Source: JADLHS01 sp964561105 (GTDB taxonomy: Bacteria; Verrucomicrobiota; Verrucomicrobiia; Limisphaerales; JADLHS01). From it: DNA of 64,000 nt. This document shows positions 42,818-51,267 of this stretch, one piece after another (position 1 is the stretch's first letter; each line of letters starts with the position of its first letter). Under the pieces are notes generated by a model, which ran no database searches, was not told the DNA's origin, and saw only the letters and a list, made by a program, of their open reading frames with translations. The position numbers and the translations under genes are program-made. Where the stretch lies: contig CAZLOH010000030.1 in NCBI GenBank assembly GCA_964561105.1, positions 1-64,000 of the forward strand. Direction: 5' to 3'.

Positions 42818-44215
42818 ATGCTGAACTACATCTGGCTCGGCCTCGTGGTGGCGGCGGTGTTGATTGGCGGCTTCCACAATCTCACCGGCGCGGACACCGG
42901 CACGCTCAAGGAGATGACCGACAAGGGATTTGAGATGGCCAAGACGGCGGTGATGGACATCGCGCTGCCATTGACCGGCATCATGGCGCTGTGGCTCGGC
43001 ATCATGCGACTCGCGGAGAAGGCCGGACTGATTCAACTCCTCGCCCGGGCGATGCGGCCGGTGATGAAATGGCTGTTCCCGGACGTTCCGGCCGAGCACC
43101 CGGCGATGGGTTCGATGTTGATGAACATGGCGGCGAATTTTCTCGGCCTCGCCAACGCCGCCACTCCGCTCGGCCTGCGCGCGATGAAGGACCTCGAAAC
43201 GCTCAATCCGCGCCCGGGCACCGCCACCAACGCGATGTGTACGTTCCTAGCCATCAACACGAGTTCGATTCAACTGCTGCCGATAACCGCAGTCGCCATC
43301 CTGGTGGTGGCAGGTTCGGCGCAGCCGTACGCGATCATTGGCACGGCGATTCTGGCAACGACGTTTTCCACCCTCGCCGGCATCACGGCGGTGAAGCTGC
43401 TGGAGAAGCTGCCCGGTTACCGGCTGCCGCCCGTTTCGGAAGGCGAGAAGGCAGAGGGCAGCGGGCAGCGATCAGAGAACAGAGATCAGAGGTCAGAGGC
43501 CAGAGGTCAGGAATCAGACGTGGCGGCGATGAAGGGAGGGCCTTCCGCGGCGCCGTTGAATGGATTCAGCCTGGCAGCCTTGGCGTTGTTCTTCCTTTTC
43601 TTTGTCCTCCTGCTGGTCGTGATCAGTTTCCCGGAAGTTTTGCACCGCCCGTTGCCTGCCGCGATGCAGCAACAGAATCCGTTGGTGCGTTCGCTGAACA
43701 CCCTTTCGCTGCTGGCCGTGCCCTTTCTGTTGTCCTTCTTCCCGCTCTACGCCGCTTTGCGGCGCGTGAAGGTGTATGAAGAATTTGTCGAAGGGGCGAA
43801 GGAAGGCTTTCAGGTGGCGGTAACGATCATCCCTTATCTCGTCGCCATCCTCGTGGCGGTGGGCATGTTTCGCGGGGCCGGCGGGATTGACCTGATCACC
43901 GCCGCGCTGAAGCCGGCGCTCGACTTCGTGCATTTCCCATCGGAACTCGTCCCGATCTGTTTGATGCGGCCATTGAGCGGCAGCGGCACGCTCGGGATAT
44001 TCACCGAACTGGTGAAACAATTTGGACCGGACAGTTTGATCGCGCGCACAGCGGGCACGATCTTCGGCAGCACGGAGACGACGTTCTACGTCATCGCGGT
44101 TTATTTCGGCGCGGTGAACGTGAAGCGCACGCGGCACGCGGTGCCGGCGGGATTGATCGCGGACGCCGTGGGGGTAATCGCGTCCGTCGCCATCTGCCGG
44201 ATGGTGTTTGGGTGA
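42818..44215 (+). CDS. SpmA-SpmB fusion (nucleoside-recognition/Gate domain membrane protein)
   Basis: This 465-residue polytopic membrane protein is made of two Gate domains. The SpmA-like half has ALPLTGIMALWLGIMRLAEK, NMAANFLGLANAATPLGLRA and NTSSIQLLPITAVAILVVAG. The SpmB-like half has FVEGAKEGFQVAVTIIPYLV and MRPLSGSGTLGIFTELVKQF. Separate SpmA and SpmB affect spore core dehydration in Bacillus; fused forms occur in non-sporulating phyla, and the transported substrate is unknown. The linker at residues about 208-238 is coded by a degenerate tandem repeat (GQRSENRDQRSEARGQES) and has no counterpart in the family. Confidence 0.9.
   Translation: MLNYIWLGLVVAAVLIGGFHNLTGADTGTLKEMTDKGFEMAKTAVMDIALPLTGIMALWLGIMRLAEKAGLIQLLARAMRPVMKWLFPDVPAEHPAMGSMLMNMAANFLGLANAATPLGLRAMKDLETLNPRPGTATNAMCTFLAINTSSIQLLPITAVAILVVAGSAQPYAIIGTAILATTFSTLAGITAVKLLEKLPGYRLPPVSEGEKAEGSGQRSENRDQRSEARGQESDVAAMKGGPSAAPLNGFSLAALALFFLFFVLLLVVISFPEVLHRPLPAAMQQQNPLVRSLNTLSLLAVPFLLSFFPLYAALRRVKVYEEFVEGAKEGFQVAVTIIPYLVAILVAVGMFRGAGGIDLITAALKPALDFVHFPSELVPICLMRPLSGSGTLGIFTELVKQFGPDSLIARTAGTIFGSTETTFYVIAVYFGAVNVKRTRHAVPAGLIADAVGVIASVAICRMVFG
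43445..43515 (+). repeat. Degenerate tandem repeat inside SpmAB gene
   Basis: Short units such as gatcagaggtcagaggccag and aggtcaggaatcaga repeat about every 7-8 bases and are translated as an Arg/Gln/Ser/Glu-rich linker between the two membrane domains. Confidence 0.75.
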
Positions 44216-44294
44216 AAATTTCCCGAAGGCTTTGCTCTGAATCCTCGAACTGTCGCGCCGGTGTGAGGAGGAGGGAAAATCTACACTGGTGGAA

Positions 44295-44320
44295 GTCCGC
44301 CTCGTTACCTCGGCGGCTAC
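44295..44320 (+). repeat. Family A half site
   Basis: The sequence gtccgcctcgttacctcggc plus ggctac is identical to the right end of the family A copy in ileS. Confidence 0.7.
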
Positions 44321-44385
44321 AATTCGCCGGCTCGCGAGGACGCTCGCCCCACCAACACTCACATGCGGACTTCCAACTCAAGCCA

Positions 44386-44417
44386 GCGCGCGTTGACCCT
44401 CGCGCGGTGGCGCGCTC
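44386..44417 (+). repeat. Family F repeat
   Basis: The sequence gcgcgcgttgaccctcgcgc plus ggtggcgcgctc is the third copy of this family. Confidence 0.7.
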
Positions 44418-44550
44418 GGGTGCGGTGGACGAGGGCGTCCACCGCCGCACGCGAAGGCGCGTGCGCTCCCGCTGCATCCCGGATGCCCCACGGCGACAGG
44501 CCCGGCGTGGTCGTGCTCGACAAAGTTTCGGATGACTGCCAAGTTTGAGT

Positions 44551-45489
44551 GTGCATGCGGAAAAGCTGGACCAATTGCGCGAGTTACTGCGCACTTACGG
44601 ATCGTGTCTCGTCGCCTACTCGGGCGGGGTGGACTCGGTGTTTCTGGCGCGCGTAGCACACGAGGTGTTGGGCGAACGGGCGTTGGCGGTGATTGCGGAT
44701 TCACCAAGCCTGCCGCGGCGCGAGTTCGAGGAAGCGCTGGCCCTGGGGAGACAATTCCAATTTCCCGTGCGCGTCATCCAGACGGCGGAGTTCGATAATC
44801 CCAGTTACCTCGCCAACCCGACGAACCGCTGTTATTTTTGCAAGCACGAGCTGTTCGAGGAGCTCACGCCGCTGGCGAAGGCCGAGGGATTCGCGGTCAT
44901 TGCCTACGGCGAGAACGCGAGTGACGTGGGGGATTTCCGGCCCGGAGCGCAGGCGGCGAAGGAGTTTCAAGTGCGCGCGCCGCTCAAGGAATCCGGCTTG
45001 ACGAAGGCGGAGATTCGCGCACTGTCGGCGCAACTGGGTCTGCCCACCGCCGACAAACCGCAAATGGCCTGCCTGAGTTCACGCCTGCCCTACGGCGAAG
45101 CGGTGACGCCGGAGAAGTTGCGCCTGATCGAACAGGCGGAATACGTGCTGCGGGATTTGGGTTTTTACGATGTGCGCGTGCGGCATCATGAAGTGGGGCC
45201 GAAGTTTCAAGTTTCAAGTTTCAAGTTGAAGGTTCTGGGTGCGTCCGGATCGGCGGAACTTGAACCATGGAAATTCCAACCCGGGACGGCACTGGCCCGG
45301 ATCGAGGTTGGACCGGCGGAATTGCCGCGGTTGTTGGCGGCGGAAACGGCGGCGCAGGTGGCGGCGGCGCTCAAGCAAATCGGTTACGCCCACGTGACCG
45401 TGGATTTGCAGGGTTATCGGCGGGGCAGTTTGAACGAAGCCACCCCCCGGCCGCTCCCCGACCAGGCCGGGGCAGCGGCAAAGGTCTAG
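44551..45489 (+). CDS. larE: ATP-dependent sacrificial sulfur transferase LarE
   Basis: This protein of about 312 residues from the PP-loop ATPase superfamily donates a cysteine sulfur to make the nickel-pincer cofactor of lactate racemase-type enzymes. Visible are the PP-loop SCLVAYSGGVDSVFLARVAH, NPTNRCYFCKHELFEEL, YGENASDVGDFRPGAQAAKE, and the conserved Cys in KPQMACLSSRLPYGEAVTP. The start is a GTG here, with a TTG two codons upstream as an alternative. About 10 residues (KFQVSSFKLKVLG) come from a tttcaag simple repeat. The larB and larC genes are not in the window. Confidence 0.9.
   Translation: MHAEKLDQLRELLRTYGSCLVAYSGGVDSVFLARVAHEVLGERALAVIADSPSLPRREFEEALALGRQFQFPVRVIQTAEFDNPSYLANPTNRCYFCKHELFEELTPLAKAEGFAVIAYGENASDVGDFRPGAQAAKEFQVRAPLKESGLTKAEIRALSAQLGLPTADKPQMACLSSRLPYGEAVTPEKLRLIEQAEYVLRDLGFYDVRVRHHEVGPKFQVSSFKLKVLGASGSAELEPWKFQPGTALARIEVGPAELPRLLAAETAAQVAAALKQIGYAHVTVDLQGYRRGSLNEATPRPLPDQAGAAAKV
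45205..45232 (+). repeat. tttcaag simple repeat in larE
   Basis: Three consecutive agtttca units followed by agttgaa are translated in frame as FQVSSFKLK. A similar tract occurs in the non-coding spacer near 28,990. Confidence 0.75.
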
Positions 45490-45538
45490 GCACGGCGGAT
45501 GCAACTATTGTTCAAACCCGGTTTTAACTAGAGAGCTT

Positions 45539-46822
45539 ATGGCGCAATTCTCCTACAAGGCCCGGCGACGTTCGGGCGAGGTGGTGCAGGGTGTCCTGGA
45601 GGTCGCCGACCGACCGGCCGCGCTCGCACAGATCGAGCGGCTGGGCCTTTTCCCCGTGGCCGTGGAGCTGCCGAGCGGTGGCGCCGTGAAGGCGGACAAG
45701 CCGGCGGCCGCCCGGGCCAATTTCACCGCGATGCTGCCGCCCGCGCTGCGCGAAGCGTTGACGCGGAAACGCAAACCCAAATTGCAGGAGCTGGCCACGT
45801 TCACGCAACAGCTCGCCAATCTGCTGCACGCCGGCATGCCGCTGACGGTGGCGCTCAACAGCATGACGCACCTCGAGTCCAAGGGAATTCCCAAGGACGT
45901 GAGCGCCGGGCTGCGACAGGAGGTCATGGAAGGCCGCAGCATGTCGGACGCGATGGCCATGCAACCGCACATTTTTTCCGAGTTATATGTGAACATGGTC
46001 CGGGCGGGTGAACAATCCGGCGCGCTGGTGGAGGTGTTGCGCCGCATGGCCAACCACTTCGAGCGGTACGCGGAGGTGCAGGGCAAATTGAAGTCCGCCA
46101 TGATTTATCCGGTGATGGTGTGCTGCGTGGGCGCGGGGCTGATGTTGTTCTTCATCTATTTCATGCTGCCACAGTTCGCGAAGATGTTCTCCGGTTTCAA
46201 CGTGATCCTCCCATGGCCGACGCGGTTTCTCATCGGGGTGGGCAATGCGTTCACCAATTTCTGGCTGATGGCGCTGCTGGCGTTGGTGCTGCTGGCTATC
46301 GGGGTGCTGGCGCAACGATTTCGTCGCTCGACCGAGGGCCGGCGGCGCATTGATCATTGGATGCTTAAAATGCCCATCGTGGGCAAGGTGGTATGCCTGA
46401 ATTATTACGGGCAGTTTGCCCGCACGCTCGGCACGCTGCTCGAAAACGGGGTGCCGGTGCTCACCGCGCTCAAGATCACCGAACAGGTCATGCCCAACCA
46501 GGTCGTCAAGGAGGCCATCTCCAAAACGCGCGATGCGGTGACGGACGGCAAAACGCTGGCCCAACCGTTGGCGGCCAGCAAGGTGTTTCCGCAGTTGATG
46601 GTGGACCTGGTCAAGATCGGCGAGGAGACCGGCAATGTCCCGGCGTCGTTGAAGAACATCGCCGACACCTACGACGGGGAATTGACCATCTCGCTGCGCG
46701 TGGCCATGACGCTGATTGAGCCTATTCTGATCATCGTCATGGCGATCGGCGTGGGCTTCCTGCTCCTGAGCGTGATGCTCCCGATGTTCAAGCTGATTTC
46801 CAGCATCAACGCCGGCCGGTGA
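45539..46822 (+). CDS. gspF: Type II secretion / type IV pilus inner-membrane protein GspF
   Basis: This 427-residue platform protein of a type II secretion system starts with FSYKARRRSGEVVQGVLEVA. It has two repeated GspF domains (ELATFTQQLANLLHAGMPLT and CLNYYGQFARTLGTLLENGV). Three membrane helices are seen, including MIYPVMVCCVGAGLMLFFIY and the C-terminal ILIIVMAIGVGFLLLSVMLP. It is the first gene of a tight operon with the pseudopilins; its stop overlaps the next ATG by one base (TGATG). No gspD, E, G, L or M lies in the window. Confidence 0.93.
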   Translation: MAQFSYKARRRSGEVVQGVLEVADRPAALAQIERLGLFPVAVELPSGGAVKADKPAAARANFTAMLPPALREALTRKRKPKLQELATFTQQLANLLHAGMPLTVALNSMTHLESKGIPKDVSAGLRQEVMEGRSMSDAMAMQPHIFSELYVNMVRAGEQSGALVEVLRRMANHFERYAEVQGKLKSAMIYPVMVCCVGAGLMLFFIYFMLPQFAKMFSGFNVILPWPTRFLIGVGNAFTNFWLMALLALVLLAIGVLAQRFRRSTEGRRRIDHWMLKMPIVGKVVCLNYYGQFARTLGTLLENGVPVLTALKITEQVMPNQVVKEAISKTRDAVTDGKTLAQPLAASKVFPQLMVDLVKIGEETGNVPASLKNIADTYDGELTISLRVAMTLIEPILIIVMAIGVGFLLLSVMLPMFKLISSINAGR

Positions 46823-47367
46823 TGAAATACGCCCGCTCCAGGTCCAGCGGTTTCACGCTCATCGAGATCATGGTCGTGGTGGGCATCATGGGGATCATTC
46901 TGGCGATGGGCATTCCGAACATTTATCACCTGGCCAAGAAGGAGGGAATGCGCCGGGCCGTGAGCGAAGTGATGGAGGTGTGCGGCAATGCCCGCGCCCA
47001 GGCCATTCTGCGCGGACAAGAGGTAGAAGTGATTTTTCATCCGTTGGACCGGCGGTTCGAAATCAAGTCCAGCCCGGCGCCGGCGGCCGCCGCCCCGGAG
47101 GGTAACACGCCGACACTGCCCCCGGACACCGCCCCCGGCACAACGCCCGGTGAAGGGACTTCCGGCGTGATTCCCGACGACATCGTGTTGGAAATGCTCG
47201 ATGTGAACCTGAGCGAGTACAAGGATTCCGAGTGGACGCGGGTGCGGTTTTTCCCCAACGGCACGAGTGACGAGATGACGATGATTCTGCGCTCGGACAA
47301 GAACGAGTATCGCAAACTGACGCTCGAAGCCACCACCGGCCTGATCAGCCAGGGACCCGTCCGATGA
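46822..47367 (+). CDS. gspH: Pseudopilin GspH-like
   Basis: This 181-residue minor pseudopilin has the prepilin motif SGFTLIEIMVVVGIMGIILA after a basic leader. The globular part includes VEVIFHPLDRRFEIKSS, a Pro/Thr-rich stretch (PTLPPDTAPGTTPGEG), and MTMILRSDKNEYRKLTLEAT, with a C-terminus resembling GspH. The assignment to H is based on its order before I, J and K. Prepilin peptidase would process it and it would join the tip of the pseudopilus. It overlaps neighbours by one and four bases. Confidence 0.82.
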   Translation: MKYARSRSSGFTLIEIMVVVGIMGIILAMGIPNIYHLAKKEGMRRAVSEVMEVCGNARAQAILRGQEVEVIFHPLDRRFEIKSSPAPAAAAPEGNTPTLPPDTAPGTTPGEGTSGVIPDDIVLEMLDVNLSEYKDSEWTRVRFFPNGTSDEMTMILRSDKNEYRKLTLEATTGLISQGPVR

Positions 47368-47798
47368 AGTTCGCCTCGTCCATCCAGCTTCGCCGTCGTC
47401 GGGCCTTCACGCTCATCGAAGTGATGATTGCGCTGGGCGTCTTCTTCATGGCGTTGTTCGCCATCCTCGGGCTGATCTCCCAACTGCTCCGCAACGCGCG
47501 GGCGTTTCAGAACAAGGAGCATGTGGATGCCGAGATGGTGCATGCCTATTTCCTGGCCGTGACGAACCGCGTGACCGAAGGGCTGGAGAGCGGATCGTTC
47601 AGCGATCTGGCCGACTTCAACGGCGAGTATCGCGATTACACCTGGGAGAAGGAGACGTTCTTCTACGCTTCCAACGGCCTGTGGCAGGTGGATTATCGCG
47701 TGATCAACCGGCGGCTCGGCACGGTGGAATCGGCCATCAGCACGCTCTACTTTGATCCCAACACCCAAAGCAGCGGCGAGGGAGGGTTGCGCCGATGA
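47364..47798 (+). CDS. gspI: Pseudopilin GspI-like
   Basis: This 144-residue minor pseudopilin has the prepilin signal RRAFTLIEVMIALGVFFMAL followed by FAILGLISQLLRNARAFQ. The remaining soluble domain is short (ETFFYASNGLWQVDYRVINR), as expected for GspI. Its position between H and J, with four-base overlaps (ATGA) at both ends, supports the role at the pseudopilus tip complex I-J-K. Confidence 0.82.
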   Translation: MKFASSIQLRRRRAFTLIEVMIALGVFFMALFAILGLISQLLRNARAFQNKEHVDAEMVHAYFLAVTNRVTEGLESGSFSDLADFNGEYRDYTWEKETFFYASNGLWQVDYRVINRRLGTVESAISTLYFDPNTQSSGEGGLRR

Positions 47799-48658
47799 AA
47801 ATCTTCCCGCGCTCCCGGCCCCGCGGTTTCACGCTCATCGAGATCATGGTGGCGCTGGCGGTGTTCGGCCTGGTGCTGGCGGCGATTTACGCGAGTTGGA
47901 CCTTGATCATCAAGTCGGCCGAGCTGGGCCTCTCCGCCTCGGCGCGCATCCAGCGCGAGCGCATTGCCCTGGCCACTCTCGAAGAGTCGCTGGGCTGCGT
48001 GCGGTCGTTCCAGTCAGACTTGCGACACTACGGATTTGTCGCGGACAATAACGACAACGGGATGCTGAGTTTTGTGGCGCAACTGCCGGAATCCTTTCCG
48101 CGCGGCGGGCGGTTCGGCGATTTCGATGTGCGCCGGGTCACGTTCTCGATTGAGGACGGGCCGGATTCTGGGCCGGAACTCGTGCTGCGCCAGAACCCAA
48201 TCTTGATGGACGTGGATGAGGACGAGCGTAACCACCCGCTGGTCCTCGCCAAGGACGTGGACAAGATGACATTCGAATTTTGGGACGAACGCAAGGGCGA
48301 GTGGGTGGACACATGGGACGCCACCAACCAGCTTCCGAAGCTGCTCAAGCTGACGCTCGAATTCGTCCGAAAGGACCCGCGCTCGTCCGGCATGGGATTC
48401 ACCAAACGGGAGAAAGTCGCGCGTCTCATCCAGTTGCCCTCCGTCATGGTCCCGACCGCATTGCAACGACCGGGTGTGCCTGGCCAGGCGCCAGGTCAGG
48501 TGCCAGGTCAGGTGCCCGGGCAGCCACCCGCGGGCGGCGTTCCGGGTTCCGTGCCGGGACAACTGCCGGGACAGGTGCCCGGTCAAAACAATCCGGGAAA
48601 TCTGCAACAGCGTTTTCAACAGCGCTATGGGTTGCCCAACCAGGGTTTCCGCCAATGA
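47795..48658 (+). CDS. gspJ: Pseudopilin GspJ-like with PGQ-repeat tail
   Basis: This 287-residue protein has the prepilin signal RGFTLIEIMVALAVFGLVLA and a GspJ-like globular domain (RRVTFSIEDGPDSGPELVLR, MTFEFWDERKGEWVDTW). From about residue 228 it carries a collagen-like Pro-Gly-Gln tail (GVPGQAPGQVPGQVPGQPPA and more) ending in QQRFQQRYGLPNQGFRQ; this tail is not usual for GspJ. Overlaps of four bases link it to GspI and GspK. Confidence 0.83.
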   Translation: MKIFPRSRPRGFTLIEIMVALAVFGLVLAAIYASWTLIIKSAELGLSASARIQRERIALATLEESLGCVRSFQSDLRHYGFVADNNDNGMLSFVAQLPESFPRGGRFGDFDVRRVTFSIEDGPDSGPELVLRQNPILMDVDEDERNHPLVLAKDVDKMTFEFWDERKGEWVDTWDATNQLPKLLKLTLEFVRKDPRSSGMGFTKREKVARLIQLPSVMVPTALQRPGVPGQAPGQVPGQVPGQPPAGGVPGSVPGQLPGQVPGQNNPGNLQQRFQQRYGLPNQGFRQ

Positions 48659-49779
48659 AAACCGGCCGCGCGCATCCCCATTCCGGCATCGCGCTGATCA
48701 TTGTTATGATTTGCATCACGGTGCTGTCGGTGCTGGCGGCGGGGTTCGCGTATTCGATGAAGGTGGAGACGAAGCTCGCGATGAACGCCAGCAACGAATC
48801 GGAATTGATCGCCATCGGCAAATCCGGCGTCGCCATGGCGCAGTGGGTTCTCGCCCAGCAGCTCTCGCTCGCCCAGGAACCGTACGACTCACTGAACCAA
48901 GTCTGGGCCGGCGGGCCGGGCAGTTTGATGACCAGCAACAGTCCACTGGCCGGCGTCAGCCTGAATAACATCAAGCTCGGTCACGGTTCGTTCTCGCTCA
49001 AGATCGTGGACGCCGAACGCAAGTTGAACATCAACCAGGTGAACCAGCCGTTGCTCGAACGGGCGCTGCACTTGATCGGTGTGGACGCCGGGGATGCCGC
49101 GCCGATTTCGGCTTCGATTCTGGACTGGATGTCACCGGACCAGAACCAACTCGTGGGTGGAACGGAGAGCCGATACTACGAATCGCTCGATCCACCGTAC
49201 GAGGCCAAGGACGGACCAATTGATGACCTGAGCGAACTGCTGCTCGTCCACGGGATCAGCGAACGACGGGAGATTTATTGGGGCGGTGGCGCGCCCCACC
49301 TGCCGGCGTCATTCCAAAACAAGAATGGCGTCCAATCCGCCGGCCTGCCGCAACTCACCGGCGTGGGTCTGGTGGATTTGTTCACCCCTTTGTCCAGCGG
49401 GCGCATCAACCTCAACACCGCCCCGGTCGGCACGCTGCAATTGATTCCATTTGTAGATGAAAACATCGCGGCGCGGATCATCGAATGTCGTTCCGGACCG
49501 GACGGCCAGGATGGCACCGAGGATGACACTCCGTTTCGCAATCCGGGTGAAGGCCTGTTGTGCGCCGGTTTGAACAATCTCGTCGTTGGCCAGGTGCAGC
49601 AATATTGCGACGTTCACAGCCGCGTGTTCGAAGTGCAGGTGGACGCCCAGATCAACGGCTACCATCGTTACTTCTACGCCACCCTGGTGCGCTACAGCCC
49701 GCAGAACGTCCAGGTGCTGACCTTCCACTGGAAATTCCAGCCGCCCGCCACCCGCCCGGACCATGCAACCGCTGGTTGA
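48655..49779 (+). CDS. gspK: Type II secretion minor pseudopilin GspK
   Basis: This 374-residue protein starts with HSGIALIIVMICITVLSVLA, the GspK-type signal that lacks Glu at +5, followed by FAYSMKVETKLAMNASNESE. The large soluble domain includes DAERKLNINQVNQPLLERAL, ASILDWMSPDQNQLVGG, and SSGRINLNTAPVGTLQLIPF, the helix-hairpin-helix-like core of GspK (T2SSK). It overlaps the recombinase gene by 17 bases. The usual GspL and GspM genes do not follow. Confidence 0.9.
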   Translation: MKTGRAHPHSGIALIIVMICITVLSVLAAGFAYSMKVETKLAMNASNESELIAIGKSGVAMAQWVLAQQLSLAQEPYDSLNQVWAGGPGSLMTSNSPLAGVSLNNIKLGHGSFSLKIVDAERKLNINQVNQPLLERALHLIGVDAGDAAPISASILDWMSPDQNQLVGGTESRYYESLDPPYEAKDGPIDDLSELLLVHGISERREIYWGGGAPHLPASFQNKNGVQSAGLPQLTGVGLVDLFTPLSSGRINLNTAPVGTLQLIPFVDENIAARIIECRSGPDGQDGTEDDTPFRNPGEGLLCAGLNNLVVGQVQQYCDVHSRVFEVQVDAQINGYHRYFYATLVRYSPQNVQVLTFHWKFQPPATRPDHATAG

Positions 49780-50683
49780 GGATTTTCTCCAACACCTCCG
49801 GCACGAACGCGGCCAGGCCGCCCAGACCCAGCGCACCTACGCCGGCCTCTTGAACAAATTTGTCGTCTGGGCGCACGCCAATGAAATCTTCGACTGGCAA
49901 CAGGTCGAACTCCGGCACCTCATGGCCTTCCTGCAACACGAGCGCGAACGGGTCCTGGCGCATCAGCCGCAAGACTCCGCGCGCCGGTTGAGCGGTGAAA
50001 GCGTCTATCTGGAAATCGCCGCGCTCCGGGCCTTCTACCGGTTCGCCGAAACTGAAAAGCACCTGGCGATCAATGTGGCGGAACAGCTCTCACTGCCGCG
50101 CCGCTGGAAACGCCTGCCGAAATCACTCTCGCATCCGGAAATGGAAAAACTGCTCGCGTCGGAACAGCCGGCGACTCCGCAAACTCTGTGCGATGATGCG
50201 ATTCTCGAACTGGCCTACGCCTCCGGCCTGCGCCGCTCCGAACTTTGCGGTCTGCGCCTGGAACAGCTCCATCTGGACGCGGGCTTCATCAACGTGATCG
50301 GCAAGGGCAACAAGGAACGCGTGGTCCCGGTGGGCAGCAAAGCCGTCGCCGCCCTCAACCGCTATCTGAGCGATGGGCGGCCCAAACTGGTGAAGCCCCG
50401 CTCACCGGCGAACGTCTTTCTCACCCGGCGCGGCACCGCGTTTGCCTCGTTCACCCTCTGGGCGCACATCAAGCGCCGCGTCCGCCGCTCCGGCGTCACG
50501 CGGAGCATTACCCCCCACATGCTGCGACACAGCTTCGCCACGCATCTGCTCGAACACGGTGCGGACTTGCGGGTCATCCAGGAATTGCTCGGGCATTCCA
50601 GCATCAGCACCACGGAAGTTTACACCCACGTCACCGGCAGCCGGCTTCGGGACATCCACCGTAAATTTCACCCGCGTCCGTGA
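49763..50683 (+). CDS. Tyrosine recombinase XerC/XerD
   Basis: This 306-residue site-specific recombinase of the Xer type resolves chromosome dimers at dif. Catalytic residues are visible: Arg in AYASGLRRSELCGLRLEQL, Lys in VIGKGNKERVVPVGSK, His-x-x-Arg in TPHMLRHSFATHLLEHGADL, His in LLGHSSISTTEVYTHVT, and the Tyr nucleophile in the same segment. The N-terminal SAM-like domain (YAGLLNKFVVWAHANEIFDW) is present. Whether it is XerC or XerD cannot be settled here. It overlaps gspK, which is an unusual neighbour. Confidence 0.92.
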   Translation: MQPLVEDFLQHLRHERGQAAQTQRTYAGLLNKFVVWAHANEIFDWQQVELRHLMAFLQHERERVLAHQPQDSARRLSGESVYLEIAALRAFYRFAETEKHLAINVAEQLSLPRRWKRLPKSLSHPEMEKLLASEQPATPQTLCDDAILELAYASGLRRSELCGLRLEQLHLDAGFINVIGKGNKERVVPVGSKAVAALNRYLSDGRPKLVKPRSPANVFLTRRGTAFASFTLWAHIKRRVRRSGVTRSITPHMLRHSFATHLLEHGADLRVIQELLGHSSISTTEVYTHVTGSRLRDIHRKFHPRP

Positions 50684-50730
50684 GGAGGAGGAGAAATTCC
50701 AACACCACGTCCAAGAGCAATCCGACAAGC

Positions 50731-50761
50731 AAAAGGCCGCCCCGGTTTCCCGAAGCGGCCT
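50731..50761 (-). terminator. Rho-independent terminator between convergent genes
   Basis: On the reverse strand AGGCCGCTTCGG-GAAA-CCGGGGCGGCCT forms a 12-bp stem with G-T pairs followed by TTT. It lies after the glutaredoxin stop and between the convergent xer and glutaredoxin genes. Confidence 0.85.
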
Positions 50762-50778
50762 GACGACAACAAATCCAA

Positions 50779-51120
50779 TTACCGTCGCGCTCCGAAATTC
50801 ATTGGCGCGCCTGGCATCTCGTGAGCGCAGGGTTGATTGGTCGGGGCGTCCGCCGGACGATCATTCGGCGTCACCACTTGATTCGCCAGCATCCAGGCTT
50901 CCACTTCCTCGCCACTGATGTCCGGCAACATGTGGCCATTGATCTCGACGCAGGGGCTGAGCATCTGCCCGCTTTTCTCGATCATTTCCTGGCGTTGAAC
51001 CGGGTCGTTGATGATGTCGCGGTCTTCAAAGGGCAGATCGTATTTGCGCAGGATGGCGCGCACACCGTTGCTCCAGCCGCAGGTAGGTTTCAAATAGGCG
51101 ATGATTTTTGGCTTGTTCAT
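50779..51120 (-). CDS. Monothiol glutaredoxin-like protein
   Basis: This 113-residue thioredoxin-fold protein starts KPKIIAYLKPTCGWSNGVRA. The active site is Cys-Gly-Trp-Ser, with only one cysteine, so it cannot form the usual dithiol. MLSPCVEINGHMLPDISGEE carries the cis-Pro-like loop (SPCVEI) typical of the family. A C-terminal tail (TNQPCAHEMPGAPMNFG) adds a further Cys and His. The function may be iron-sulfur handling or glutathione-linked reduction. Confidence 0.85.
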   Translation of the reverse strand: MNKPKIIAYLKPTCGWSNGVRAILRKYDLPFEDRDIINDPVQRQEMIEKSGQMLSPCVEINGHMLPDISGEEVEAWMLANQVVTPNDRPADAPTNQPCAHEMPGAPMNFGARR

Positions 51121-51267
51121 AAGTTCACAGTCGTTCCGGGCATGATGCCACAACTTTGACCGTCGGCAAGACTTTGAGTCTTCGATCGGCCGCCTCGAAG
51201 CGACCGGTGTTTCGGACTGATGATTCCAGACTCTGGACTTTTAACGCGAAACCATAAACTCTCCGCC

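Larger units (their letters stand above)
44216..44550. other. Intergenic region before larE, repeat-rich
   Basis: It contains a family A half site, a perfect 10-bp inverted pair (ggaagtccgc at 44,291 and gcggacttcc at 44,365), a family B-like word (gaggacgctcgccccacc), a family F copy and GC-rich hairpins. No gene is supported. Confidence 0.5.

Noticed and set aside
43445..43515. Short tandem units considered as CRISPR or an origin iteron
   Set aside because: Units are 7-8 bases, degenerate, without spacers, and lie within a coding frame.
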